Shown: positions 28,146 to 38,273 of the stretch, in pieces
How the letters are laid out: every line of letters starts with the position of its first letter
Position numbering within the stretch: the stretch's first letter is position 1
Source: Tritrichomonas foetus
Taxonomy: Eukaryota; Parabasalia; Tritrichomonadida; Tritrichomonadidae
Direction of reading: 5' to 3'
Assembly: GCA_001839685.1 (NCBI GenBank)
Contig: MLAK01000569.1
Coordinates: 8,399-72,398 of the forward strand
Length of the DNA: 64,000 bases
Position numbers and translations under genes: made by a program
Notes under the pieces: model-generated
Database searches by the model: none
Told to the model about the DNA's origin: nothing
The model's input: only the letters and a program-made list of their open reading frames with translations

Positions 28146-28715
28146 AAATATTTCACAAAACATTTATATCATCATAATATTTATAAAATGATTTCAGAGT
28201 CTCAATTGATTATGTTTTGATACGTTCTTTAGAGTCATTTGGCTGTTTAAGGGCAACCCAATTGAGAAATATGGTGAATTATATAAACAGACATCTCAAT
28301 CAAGTTCACTCTGAACATCAAAATAAAAAAAAAACAGATTAGCACTTTTCAATTACGATTTCTAGATTGTTCTCTTTCTATTTACATGAATAAAATTCCA
28401 ATCTCTTTCATAAAATTATTATGATTTGTTCTTTTTTATTAAAAAAAACCAAAAAAAATGATATTGATGGGAGATTTTATTTATTATTTCATTTATAATA
28501 GAGTGTTATTTTCATATATATCCTTAATCATTTGATTTTTTTTGATCATGTTCAGAATGGGAAAAAGCATCAGAATGAGAAGCTGAGTCAACATTGTTTC
28601 ATCGATCGATCCTGTATAAACTTTTTCTGACATAATTTGTAAACTATATAAAAAGTTCTTTTATAAAAGATTATCCAAACGAATAAGAATAGAAAACTCC
28701 AAAAAAAAAACTTCA
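28146..28715. other. Intergenic, MurC to CK2 beta
   Basis: 570 AT-rich bases. A-runs precede the CK2 beta ATG, and TTCAATGAC spans the start. I see no gene, RNA or repeat. Confidence 0.45.
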
Positions 28716-29288
28716 ATGACTCAAACATGGGTTCAGTGGTTTTTGTCTACACCTCGTGGCAAATATTTTGCACAGATCGACGATGAATATCTTCATAGTA
28801 TTTATAATTATTACGGCCTCAGACAAAAAGTTCCGAATTTTAAATACGCTTTGGATTTGATACAAGGACCTTATATTCCTCCAGAAAATCGACCACCACT
28901 ATGGCCAGAAGACATCGATGATTACGGACTCTGCTTATATGGACTACTTCATGCGAGATATTTATTAACAGCCGAAGGACAAAAAAGAATGTTTGAGAAA
29001 TTCCGAAATAAAGAATTCCCTCATTGTCCCCGAGTTTTTTGCGATGGAATTACAGGACTTCCTTACGGAACGAGTGATGATATTGGCCAATCAGATATCA
29101 AAATTTTTTGTCCAAATTGCAACGATATATATTCATCGAAGGACGAGTCTTACTCAATGATGGACGGAGCTTTCTTTGGACCAAATTGGGTTCATCTTTT
29201 CCTACAGAAATACCCAGATATTATTCCCAAAGATTATCCAAAGAAATATATACCCAGGATTTTCGGAATGAAAATTGCTCCTGCGTAA
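28716..29288 (+). CDS. CSNK2B: Casein kinase 2 regulatory (beta) subunit
   Basis: This 190-residue protein is full length for CK2 beta. It dimerises through a zinc finger and activates and targets the CK2 catalytic subunit. The four zinc Cys are at residues 104, 109, 132 and 135 (CPRVFC ... CPNC), with exactly the family's spacing. Other conserved blocks are LYGLLHARYLLTAEG (~74-88) and GPNWVHLFLQKYP (~155-167). Two features of animal CK2 beta are missing: the N-terminal SSEE autophosphorylation site, and the acidic loop, which here is replaced by a Pro-rich segment (IQGPYIPPENRPPLWP, ~49-64). The acidic loop inhibits basal activity and binds polyamines in animals, so regulation probably differs. 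Confidence 0.95.
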   Translation: MTQTWVQWFLSTPRGKYFAQIDDEYLHSIYNYYGLRQKVPNFKYALDLIQGPYIPPENRPPLWPEDIDDYGLCLYGLLHARYLLTAEGQKRMFEKFRNKEFPHCPRVFCDGITGLPYGTSDDIGQSDIKIFCPNCNDIYSSKDESYSMMDGAFFGPNWVHLFLQKYPDIIPKDYPKKYIPRIFGMKIAPA

Positions 29289-29625
29289 AATGTTATTTTT
29301 AAATTGACGAATTTTTAATAATAAAATATATATTTACCATTTTTGTTGATTTATTTTCCAATCAGCGTTCATAGAGTGAAATGCAAAACTGTTGATCACT
29401 GTTTCTTTTTCGTGTGAATTTATTTCTTATTGTTCCTTTGTTAGAAGGAATGAATAATAGTTAAAAAAATGAAAGATGATTATGGAAATAAAAGAATAAA
29501 GAAGAAATATGAAAGAAGAAACAAGAAATATAAAAGAAGAAACAAGATCACGAAAATATATTTTTATTAATGCCAAATCAATAAATATAAAATAATAATA
29601 TATGTGGATAAAATGTAATCAAAAC
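29289..29625. other. Intergenic between convergent genes
   Basis: 337 bases with purine-rich short repeats of the AGAAGAAACAAGA type (~29500-29545). No gene was found. Confidence 0.45.
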
Positions 29626-32082
29626 TTACATAATATCGGGATCGACCCTCCTCTTTTGAAGATTGATAGCAATAGATGTAATATTATCCATACTATTTGA
29701 TCCAAATGCTGTGTTTCTAATGGTGTAAGCAAACTCATCTGGATCATCAATTTTCGCACCAAGCTGTGCTATATATTCATTAGAAAGTACATCAAAAACA
29801 CCATCACATCCAACAAACAGCCACTTTTCATCATCATGTAAGAAATATGTTGCAATATCTGGATCTGCAGAAAGTGACTCTGCAATTCTTAAATCACCAA
29901 GCGAACGAGCAACAGCTAAAATACTGTTTACACGTCCATTTGTAACACGTCCATTCGATGCATGAATTCTTTCGAATTCACTACGAGATGATGGTTTATG
30001 ATCAGGAGTAGAAAATCGTAGATTTCCTTTGTCGTCTGTAATCAAGACACGTGCATCACCGACGTGTGCAATAATGACTTTATTTCCTTCAATGATTGCG
30101 AATGCCATTGTTGATCCATCATTGTATTTTTTGGCTTCAAGTAATGTTTGAAGCTTCCTAGTTTGTGTTCGAACATGTGGTTCGGTCATTACAAAATCTG
30201 TATCATTAACAAACTTTTTAACCATTAAAGTGCAATACAGTGAAGTATTTGCACCGCCATGTCCATCAAAGACTCCATAAACAGAGTGTCCATGTACTGT
30301 TTTACATTGAATAATAATTGAATCTTCTTGTGTCTCTCTCACACCTCTCATTTCGGCAACTGCTGATGAATTACCAAAATCTAAACGTTTTCCACGTGCA
30401 TATTTGGTTTCATCACTAGTATAAAGAACTTCTCGAATATTTTGTGAAGACTGTGCAATAGCTTTTGTATGGCAAATATCAAGTTGTTGAAGTGCTGGTA
30501 ACTCTTTATCAAAAACTGTGTTTGTTGGATTCTCTGCAACTTTAAAATAAGCTAAATTAGGAAGACTGAATTTAGGAACATCAACAATTTGGTTATGGCA
30601 AATATCGAAATCATATAATTTCGGATAAGATAAAGCAGGCATTGTTGTTAATTTATTATATGAAACATCAATCGAGTAGATTTCATCATTAAGGACAGGA
30701 AATTCAACAAGTTCATTTTGTGATACATATAAGTTTGTAACATTCGGTAGTGGTGGCAATTTTTGAATTTTATTCAAATTTACATCCAATAAAGTAATTC
30801 CTGAATTAGCGATATAATCTGGAATCACTTCAATTTGGTTTCCAGCGAGATGAAGTTCCTTTAAATTCTCAGGAAGTTGTGGAATTTCTTTAATTTGATT
30901 GAATGAAAGATTCAATTTTTTCAGTTTTTTGGCGTTGATGATTTCTTTTGGAATTTCACGAATTTGGTTATGCATTAAATATAACTTTTCAAGACATGGA
31001 AGATCAAAAACTTCTGGTGGAATAACTTCAATGAGGTTATCAACAAGTTCAATTAACACAACTTTTGGACTAACATAATCAAGAACAATTTTTTCAATTT
31101 TATTATGATTCATGTTATAAAATATCACTTGATTTTTCACAATTTGAGGCATAATTTTAAGGTAGTTATTATCAAGGCAGCATTCAGAAAGAAACGGTGT
31201 ATCAGAAGCGGAAAAATTAAGAAGCTTGTTTGAACTTCCATACAACTTTCTGATGACTTTTGGAACCATTGGAACAAAATCGATCTGATTGTTTGAGAAA
31301 TTAAAGAATTTTAAGTTTTCTAATAATGGGAGGTGATGTGGAATACCTTTGATGTTATTGCTCTTAATGCTTAATGTTTCAATAGTAACTGGAACTATAG
31401 GAAATTCAGTCAAAAAGTTATCTGAAACATCAAGGAGTCTCAATTTCGGCGTTGTAACCTCGAAATTTGGAAGTTCTAATAATCTGTTCATTTTCAGGTC
31501 AAGCAGTTCTAAATTTGGAAAGTTGAATGAAGGCGCAATCTTTTCAAGTCCAACACAAACCAATGAAAGTGTTGTCAATGAAACCATTTTGAAATCTAAA
31601 ACCGTCAAATAATTCCAATCAAAATAAAGCTTTTGGAGCTCTTTAGCATCAAGGCAAGGCAATGTATGTAAGTTGTTGTGTGTCACGTTTATAGTTTTGA
31701 TGTGTTTGTTTGTATAATTGAACGTCGATAATTTATTGGCGAATAAGTTTAAAGCTGTTATTTGGGTAATTCCGCCAAATCCTGTTGCTATTGATTCGAT
31801 TTTATTTTCGGATAGATCAAGCGTGGTTAGTTTTGGATAGCCTTTCAATTTTTTGACCATATCTGGAGATATCTCTTTAATAGAGTTATACGTCAGCGCT
31901 AAAGACGTTAAGTGAGGCATACTTTTGGGAAGGATTGGCTCAGAAATGCCCACGTGCTCGAGTTGGACAACTTTCAGCTTATTTGGCGGCAATTTATCTG
32001 GGATTCCTTTGATGGTCTTACCACTTACGATGAATTCTGTTGATGTTGGAGTAATTGCAGGAAGAGATGTATTTCCTCCCAT
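29626..32082 (-). CDS. Leucine-rich repeat - PP2C protein phosphatase
   Basis: The protein has 818 residues. Residues ~30-560 are more than 20 leucine-rich repeats of ~22-23 residues (LxxLxLxxNxI/L type). Residues ~570-815 are a PP2C-type Ser/Thr phosphatase with the metal-binding and catalytic motifs in order: RETQED, VFDGHGG, HVGDAR, DHKPS, ARSLGD, VGCDGVFD and DNIT. Every acidic residue expected for the Mn/Mg site is present, so it should be active. The N-terminus MGGNTS fits an N-myristoylation signal (Gly2, Ser6), which would place it at a membrane. The LRR-PP2C order recalls PHLPP phosphatases and the adenylate-cyclase-associated LRR-PP2C of fungi, without the PH or cyclase domains. Confidence 0.93.
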   Translation of the reverse strand: MGGNTSLPAITPTSTEFIVSGKTIKGIPDKLPPNKLKVVQLEHVGISEPILPKSMPHLTSLALTYNSIKEISPDMVKKLKGYPKLTTLDLSENKIESIATGFGGITQITALNLFANKLSTFNYTNKHIKTINVTHNNLHTLPCLDAKELQKLYFDWNYLTVLDFKMVSLTTLSLVCVGLEKIAPSFNFPNLELLDLKMNRLLELPNFEVTTPKLRLLDVSDNFLTEFPIVPVTIETLSIKSNNIKGIPHHLPLLENLKFFNFSNNQIDFVPMVPKVIRKLYGSSNKLLNFSASDTPFLSECCLDNNYLKIMPQIVKNQVIFYNMNHNKIEKIVLDYVSPKVVLIELVDNLIEVIPPEVFDLPCLEKLYLMHNQIREIPKEIINAKKLKKLNLSFNQIKEIPQLPENLKELHLAGNQIEVIPDYIANSGITLLDVNLNKIQKLPPLPNVTNLYVSQNELVEFPVLNDEIYSIDVSYNKLTTMPALSYPKLYDFDICHNQIVDVPKFSLPNLAYFKVAENPTNTVFDKELPALQQLDICHTKAIAQSSQNIREVLYTSDETKYARGKRLDFGNSSAVAEMRGVRETQEDSIIIQCKTVHGHSVYGVFDGHGGANTSLYCTLMVKKFVNDTDFVMTEPHVRTQTRKLQTLLEAKKYNDGSTMAFAIIEGNKVIIAHVGDARVLITDDKGNLRFSTPDHKPSSRSEFERIHASNGRVTNGRVNSILAVARSLGDLRIAESLSADPDIATYFLHDDEKWLFVGCDGVFDVLSNEYIAQLGAKIDDPDEFAYTIRNTAFGSNSMDNITSIAINLQKRRVDPDIM

Positions 32083-33343
32083 TTATCACAATAATTTGAT
32101 GATAATTAATTGACCTTGTAACTGCTACAAATAACCTTGGCTCCAGTCTTACATTTATTAGCGAACTATTTTGAAAAGTCAAAATGGATTAAAGATTTTC
32201 ATACTAAATAAAATGATTTCATTACTAACATTTCTGATGCAATACTCACTTAAATGTTGTATATTATATCACCGAATATAATCATGTTCAAATGAAAAAT
32301 AAATAAGATATGCCCCAATGGTTAGAAATGGATGGAAAATATATCAAATTGAATTTCATCATTTTCATTCAAAAGAATTGAATCAATAAGAACGTATGTC
32401 ATAAACCTATGTCAAAGTTTACCATTGGGTTTCGCTTAGATATTTAGAATATAAGCATAATTATACTAGGAGATTACTATCACCAAATATAAGTCAATTT
32501 CAAATTACCAATTTTTTGTTTTTTCCTATTTTGCTATTATGATTTTATAAATAAACGGTCTCCATCAAACCATTTAGATTCGTTTTAGGAAGAAAATTAT
32601 AACTAATACATTTTTAATAACAAAAGTAAATCTTATGAAAGTTGTAACTTAGTTAAAACTGAATAGAAACCAATTCACATAAATGGTCATCTCTGTATAC
32701 GGAATTTAACGACCATATAATATCACAAAATCTAAAAAGTTTTTTTTACCAAATCCTTGAAATTTTAGAATTACAAATTTTAATTATATAACAATTAAAT
32801 CATGTAGTTATTTACAATATTTTTATTTACATTTTTGTAGATTGTAATTTGAGATATTATCATTCTATAGAAATAATTTTATGTATTTAAAAATTGAATC
32901 AATTTGATCGAAACTCGCAGAAAAATAAATTTTTAAAATACGTTTTTCTCCATAAGTTTCCATATAAAATGAAGCAATAAATTGATATATGATATATTAT
33001 TATATTTAGTAATCAAATTTAAAAAATGAATTTTTTCATTTAGTGACATACGTTCTAATCAATAGAAGATGGAATTTAATTTTGCTTTGACTACATTTCT
33101 TCATGTGATTAACCAAAATGGAAAAGGACTGAGATTATTTTAAATGGATTCAATTACTGATAAAAAAATATGATAGATTCAAGAAAAGATCGATTCATGA
33201 TATAAAAATTTTATTTTGGTGATTTTTAATATGTGTTTCTATATATATGTAAATTTTAAAATAAGGAATTTTAAAAGTGTTTCTTTCTTTAATACAAAAA
33301 AATGCAAAATTTATGATGCAAATAATTTTTTTTGAGGGGGGAA
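32083..33343. other. Intergenic, no gene seen
   Basis: 1.26 kb of very AT-rich sequence upstream of the LRR-PP2C gene and downstream of the ENY2-like gene. One ATAAACGGTC motif occurs at 32551-32560, about 470 bases from the LRR-PP2C ATG. No frame of note, RNA gene or repeat was recognised. Confidence 0.5.
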
Positions 33344-33682
33344 TCATTTGTCCTGTTTTAAAAGTGATTCGGCAGGTATTTTCTTTCGTGTGAGAACTTC
33401 GTTGATATAATTTTCGACTGTAGGCTGAAGATCGTCTGGTAGCGATTCAATTGCTTGCTCAATTATCATATCTGTTACTATTTCTGGTGTTAATTCTTCG
33501 ATTGATTCGTCCTCCATTTTTTTCCCACTCATTTTTTTCACCTCGTCTCTCCAATTCGAGTCTTCGACTTGGAGGGTGATTAATTGTCGGATTTTGTCGA
33601 CTTCTTTCTCTGATTCTAGAAGGGCCATAACTTTATCTTGATAACGATTTATTTCTTCCTGAGTAAAAGTCGTTTTTTCCAT
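33344..33682 (-). CDS. ENY2/Sus1-like transcription and mRNA export factor
   Basis: The protein has 112 residues from the first true ATG, MEKTTFTQEE; the longer frame upstream starts with TTG. It is all-helical and follows ENY2/Sus1: an N-terminal helix VMALLESEKEVDKIRQLI, then EDSNWRDEVKKM, the segment ELTPEIVTDMII and a long C-terminal helix. ENY2/Sus1 is the small shared subunit of the SAGA deubiquitinase module and the TREX-2 export complex, wrapping around the Sac3/GANP helix or Sgf11. Length is close to the family (~100). The gene is divergent from the SLC35-type gene, with 196 bases between the two starts. The identification is from pattern likeness and moderately secure. Confidence 0.65.
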   Translation of the reverse strand: MEKTTFTQEEINRYQDKVMALLESEKEVDKIRQLITLQVEDSNWRDEVKKMSGKKMEDESIEELTPEIVTDMIIEQAIESLPDDLQPTVENYINEVLTRKKIPAESLLKQDK

Positions 33683-33878
33683 GATACACGAAAATAAAGG
33701 GAAAGCTGTATCAAACTTTTTGTGATGGCATGGAGCCAAGTATGATTAGAAATTATTTTCTACGATTTACAATTTCATAAAGTATTTAAATATTTGTAAA
33801 GTTATGAAAATATCATTGAATTAATATCATACGTTAACTTTTTGAGAGAAGAAAAAAATCCTCAGTGTTCTTTCGAAA

Positions 33879-34913
33879 ATGAGCTGGCTAATTGTTCTCA
33901 TTGGAATTTCTTTTTGCACGGCCACTTCTTTAATCCTTATCAATAAGAAGGTCATGAACAATTATGGCTTCGAATGCCCAACGTTCTTAACATCGTATCA
34001 CTTTTTATTATCTGCGATTTTATTAGAAATCATGGGAAGATTAAAGTTTTTCCAAATTGACACAAAAGTGCCAACACTTGTCCGTTGGACGACTGCTGCC
34101 TATGGTGTTGGATCAATCGTATTTTTAAATATCAACCTCAAAGTAAACTCAATTGGATTTTACCAACTTTCAAAGCTTTGCAACATTCCAATGATGGTTT
34201 TCTACAAACTTATCGTTCACCATCAAAGGACGCCAATTGAATCATTGATTTCATTATCAATTTTATTATGCGGATTATGTCTTTTCACTGTGAATGATGT
34301 CCAATTTAATGTTCCAGGTTCAATTGTTGCCCTGATTGCCATCATTTCAACAACAGTCTTCCAATCAAGGCAAGCATACATGCAAAAGGAATATGAAATC
34401 ACAGGGACACAAATGAATCATATTGTTGCATTTCCTGAATTTATTATCTGTTTATCATCTGCCATGCTCCTTGAAACGCGCGGTCCAAAGAGTATTTTCC
34501 TTCACCAATTTCAAATGAAAGAAGTTTGCTTGATTTTATTAACTGGTGTTTTTGCAGTTTATGGAAATATTATTGGATTTGTTATGATTGGAAAAACTGG
34601 ACCAGTTACATTCCAAGTTATTGGGCATACAAAAACGATTCTTATTTTCATTTTCGGTTTGATGATGTTTCCTCCAACACAAACCGAAACTAATGAGCAA
34701 AAAGTAAAGAAAATTGCTGGATTAGTAACATCAATGATTGGTGTAATAATGTATACTTATTTTGAAATTAAAATCAAAGCAAGGGAACGCATGGAAATTC
34801 CAAAAATCCCTGAAAATATTCTCGTCGAAGATGAAATCAATGTTCATGATGACGGAGTAGTTTTCTTGCCAACTGAAGAAAACGAAAATGAAAATGAAGT
34901 CGAAGGCCAATAA
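33879..34913 (+). CDS. SLC35-type nucleotide-sugar/triose-phosphate transporter
   Basis: This 344-residue protein has about nine or ten hydrophobic helices from residue 4 to ~300 and an acidic cytosolic tail (ENENENEVEG). Family landmarks of the TPT/SLC35 group are LINKKVMNNYGF (~21-32), LTSYHFLLSA (~37-46), a SIGFYQLSKLCNIP segment (~92-105) and GPVTFQVIGHTKTI (~247-260). The last two are the paired Lys-containing substrate-binding motifs of the drug/metabolite superfamily. The arrangement is nearest SLC35E3 and plant UDP-sugar carriers. It probably sits in the Golgi or ER and exchanges a nucleotide sugar. The substrate cannot be told from sequence. Confidence 0.9.
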   Translation: MSWLIVLIGISFCTATSLILINKKVMNNYGFECPTFLTSYHFLLSAILLEIMGRLKFFQIDTKVPTLVRWTTAAYGVGSIVFLNINLKVNSIGFYQLSKLCNIPMMVFYKLIVHHQRTPIESLISLSILLCGLCLFTVNDVQFNVPGSIVALIAIISTTVFQSRQAYMQKEYEITGTQMNHIVAFPEFIICLSSAMLLETRGPKSIFLHQFQMKEVCLILLTGVFAVYGNIIGFVMIGKTGPVTFQVIGHTKTILIFIFGLMMFPPTQTETNEQKVKKIAGLVTSMIGVIMYTYFEIKIKARERMEIPKIPENILVEDEINVHDDGVVFLPTEENENENEVEGQ

Positions 34914-35448
34914 GTCTATCTATTATTTTATACTTGCTATCTGTATAAATATTCGAATATGCCGCTTTTCGCTTTTTGGTTTGATATTTCACTTTTTAGT
35001 TTGATTTTTATTCGATAATGGAAGTATATACATCAAGTATATAATATTATCTAATATGTTAGTTCACTTTCCTCAAAGAGATGGAACTGATAATTATTTG
35101 TAAGTAAATATGAATTTTATTCAGAAACAGCAATAAAGTATTTCTTGCATATATGAGGTGATTATTCTTATTTATCGAAAATAACTGTGCTAACTCAGAG
35201 TGTGATTATCTTGACATTTTTGAACCCACTATTGATACTTAAGAAAATGTTGTGTTAATTATTTGTGTAATGATATATTCGAGATATCTTTTATTATATG
35301 CCAATATTGAATCATAATGATTATACCTTCGAAGATGAAAAAGGGAAAGAAAATCTGCTTCAATATATTTCTGTGTTTAATTGGTCAAATAATACAAATT
35401 TTTTTGATTGGCATTATTGAATTATATTTTAAACGTAAACAAAATTTT
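34914..35448. other. Intergenic and possible 5' extension of HEAT gene
   Basis: 535 AT-rich bases. The HEAT gene frame stays open back to an ATG at 35317, but the added 44 codons read as Ile/Phe/Lys-rich sequence typical of translated intergenic DNA. I see no other feature. Confidence 0.45.
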
Positions 35449-37953
35449 ATGTCTCGTATTTCACCAGAAGAAGCAAAATCCGCAATATCCGCACAATCCT
35501 GGAATGAACAAAGACAATTTATTGAGCATATTGAAGAGCTGCTGATGGACGAAGACGAAGTGATTACCATTGAAGAGATTCAAATTTGTTTCAACGTTTT
35601 GAGCAAATATCTTAGCGATAAGAATAAAGATTGTGTTCAGAGATCAATGAAAATTATCGAAGCGCTTTGCAATTCAATGAAAGAAAACGGAATATCCACG
35701 AATGTATCTACAATTTTCAAGAGTGTTTTTCAATGTTTGAATGACAGCAGGCCAAATATAAGAGAACAATCTACAAAAACTATCAATTCACTTTGTACAA
35801 TTTCAACTTTTTCATTATTCACTAAAAACACCTCTGAATTAGCATTGTCATTTCTGCCTGAAGGCAAATTAAATGTATTGCAAATATTACAAAATCATCA
35901 GGACGAATTAACTTATGAAGAATGGAATCATATTCTCGTTTTTGTAATTCAGTCATATGAAGATAAATCTCAAGCCATTAAATCAAGAGCTCAAGATTTA
36001 ACCAAATGTGAAACATTTATTCAAGTATTAAGACGAAATTTCGACAAATTAAATCCATCACAGAAAAAACTTTTCCAAGGAATGATTGATAAACTTTCAA
36101 AGCCAGCAGAAGATTCTAAAATTGATCATCAAGAAGTTCAATTGCCGAGAAATGTTGATCCTAAACTTCCAGTAATAGATTTAAATACATCTGCATTTTC
36201 TAGGAGACAAAGACAAGGTGAATTTAAAGAAAGTGATGGTTTATTCTTAATTACTGATGTTTCTACTTTCATTCCTTTCATGCACAGACTCTCTTTAGAT
36301 GTTCGTGATGTTTTTGATGATGAAGTTAGTGAAAAGTTACTTTCACAACAAAGTTTGGTGAGAGTTATTGCTGTCGATCATCTCCGTGACATTTTTGATA
36401 GCTCAATCAAGAATTTTGAAAATTCGATTGATATTGTTTTACGATGGTGTGTTATCCAATTTTTGGGCTATCAATTAAATGTTTCACAAGCTTCCTTGCG
36501 TTTACTCACTGATCTATTTGATCGATGCTCAGACAAATTTATTCTGACATCAAAAGAAGTTCATATCATTGTCCCTGTTATACTATGGTGTACAGCTACG
36601 GAAAGCGAAGCTTTTAGTTATTTATTACAGCAAATCCGTCGCTTGAGCAAAGAAAAAGATTTCAATCAGTCATTGTTAATGTCATTATCATTAGATCATT
36701 CAGCTGTTATCACTCATATTTTTGATGAACTTAAAAAATCAACACAACTTGATACAATTGAAGGTCAACTCAAAGAATTATGTGTTGAAGGATGCTACAT
36801 GGTTCGTAATGGTTGCCAAAAGCTTCTGAAAAAACTTGCACCAATGTCCCCTCGTCGTGCACAGTCAGGAAAAGATAATGTATCGAGACTTCAATATTAC
36901 ATTCAACTTATTAAAAGTAATCCTGATGATGTAGATGATAGCCATGCAGTTTTTGGTTTCTTACTTGATTATATTGAACGAAAGCCGACTGATCCACGTG
37001 AAATCAGGTATTTGTTATATTGTATGCATGCATTTCTTTCTGAGCCTTATTTAGTTGATGGAATTAACCAAAATGATTTTGCTACATTAGTTTCTGCTTT
37101 ATGTGAATTTTCACTTGATTGTCCGCTAGATTTTTCTGATGCTTTATTATCAATTGGATTCGTAATTGTTTCGATCCATGCAAACATAACGATCTTTGAA
37201 GCCTTGATTAATTTTATTGGCCAGCATATCAATGACCAAACTAGACGATCATTTGCATTCCAAACCTTTACAATTGGAATTCAATTGATTGCTGTTAGTC
37301 AAGACTCTAGTGATTTACTTCAATTACGAACATTTGCGAAATCAGTCATTGCACAAAACTCCAGCAAAGATGATCTCAGAGCTATTCTTTGCCGAAGTCT
37401 CCTCGCTGAAATTTTCTCATTAGAAAACCAACAAAAGAATGATTTGGATTTATTCAAAAGCTTTGATGACTTCAGTGCGCTTAGACAGCAAAGTAGCACT
37501 AATGTATTATCTGAAGTTGATGTAAATGGACAGAGTGCATCTGTTCTTGTGAGTAGTGATGATTTATCTGATTTCCTAAAAATACTTCAAAGAATTAACA
37601 GGCAAGATTCGCGCACTGAAGGAATTCGTGAATTAATCAACTTCGATGAAAGATTCACAGGAATGAAAATCATTGATACAATCTCGAGTTTGAGTCCATT
37701 ATTAAGAAAAGATATAGAAAATATGAGAAATAGAGGAACAAATTCAAGACCTTCTTCAAGAAACTCATACAGAGGCGAAGAATCTAATGATTTGAATAGA
37801 AGTTTTGGAAACAAATATTCAAGGCCAACTTCAAGATCATCTTCTAGACAACCATCTGTTGGTCATGATACTAATGCACGTAGTAAAACACAATCTGGAA
37901 GACCTTCTTCAAGATCATCTAATAATAGAAACTTTAACAAAAATAATTGGTAA
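35449..37953 (+). CDS. HEAT/TOG-like repeat protein with basic SRPSSR tail
   Basis: The protein has 834 residues from MSRISPEEAK; an ATG at 35317 would add 44. Residues ~1-700 are tandem alpha-helical pairs of HEAT/ARM style, with two blocks: ~1-215, and ~265-680 after a linker with NTSAFSRRQRQ. The blocks resemble TOG arrays of CLASP or TOGARAM proteins, which bind tubulin. The C-terminal ~90 residues are Ser/Arg/Pro-rich with repeated RPSSR/RPTSR units, as in microtubule-binding linkers of CLASP. A microtubule or axonemal role is therefore likely, though family membership is unproven. No SxIP end-binding motif is obvious. The stop is TAA followed by A. Confidence 0.7.
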   Translation: MSRISPEEAKSAISAQSWNEQRQFIEHIEELLMDEDEVITIEEIQICFNVLSKYLSDKNKDCVQRSMKIIEALCNSMKENGISTNVSTIFKSVFQCLNDSRPNIREQSTKTINSLCTISTFSLFTKNTSELALSFLPEGKLNVLQILQNHQDELTYEEWNHILVFVIQSYEDKSQAIKSRAQDLTKCETFIQVLRRNFDKLNPSQKKLFQGMIDKLSKPAEDSKIDHQEVQLPRNVDPKLPVIDLNTSAFSRRQRQGEFKESDGLFLITDVSTFIPFMHRLSLDVRDVFDDEVSEKLLSQQSLVRVIAVDHLRDIFDSSIKNFENSIDIVLRWCVIQFLGYQLNVSQASLRLLTDLFDRCSDKFILTSKEVHIIVPVILWCTATESEAFSYLLQQIRRLSKEKDFNQSLLMSLSLDHSAVITHIFDELKKSTQLDTIEGQLKELCVEGCYMVRNGCQKLLKKLAPMSPRRAQSGKDNVSRLQYYIQLIKSNPDDVDDSHAVFGFLLDYIERKPTDPREIRYLLYCMHAFLSEPYLVDGINQNDFATLVSALCEFSLDCPLDFSDALLSIGFVIVSIHANITIFEALINFIGQHINDQTRRSFAFQTFTIGIQLIAVSQDSSDLLQLRTFAKSVIAQNSSKDDLRAILCRSLLAEIFSLENQQKNDLDLFKSFDDFSALRQQSSTNVLSEVDVNGQSASVLVSSDDLSDFLKILQRINRQDSRTEGIRELINFDERFTGMKIIDTISSLSPLLRKDIENMRNRGTNSRPSSRNSYRGEESNDLNRSFGNKYSRPTSRSSSRQPSVGHDTNARSKTQSGRPSSRSSNNRNFNKNNW

Positions 37954-38273
37954 ATTTTTGTATCTACACTTCCTGAATTGATACGGATACCGCTGAAAAA
38001 TTGGATATATTAATGTTTTTTAAAAAAATCCTACAAAAAACTCGAATTATTTTATTCTTTTTTTCAATTAATCCTAACAAATATTATTTATATTCGAACT
38101 ATGGCAATTTAGAATGTAGAATATGAGATAATTTTTCATATATTCGTGTTATAATCAGCTCTTCTTATCAGGAATATTACTTGTTACTAAATGATGATTT
38201 GAAGCCTTTCAAAAATTCAAAGGTAAAATTTCTTAGGGAATTTGAATAGTTTATATTGAATATTCAATTCTCA
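37954..38273. other. Short intergenic region
   Basis: 320 AT-rich bases between two + strand genes. The ATG of the RCC1 gene lies in TCTCAATGAC, similar to the CTTCAATGAC around the CK2 beta start. No other feature was found. Confidence 0.4.

Noticed and set aside
35317..35448. 44-codon upstream extension of the HEAT/TOG-like gene
   Set aside because: It has an ATG, but the translation is hydrophobic and Ile/Lys-rich, like translated intergenic DNA, and is not contiguous with the helical repeat. It is left as an alternative start.
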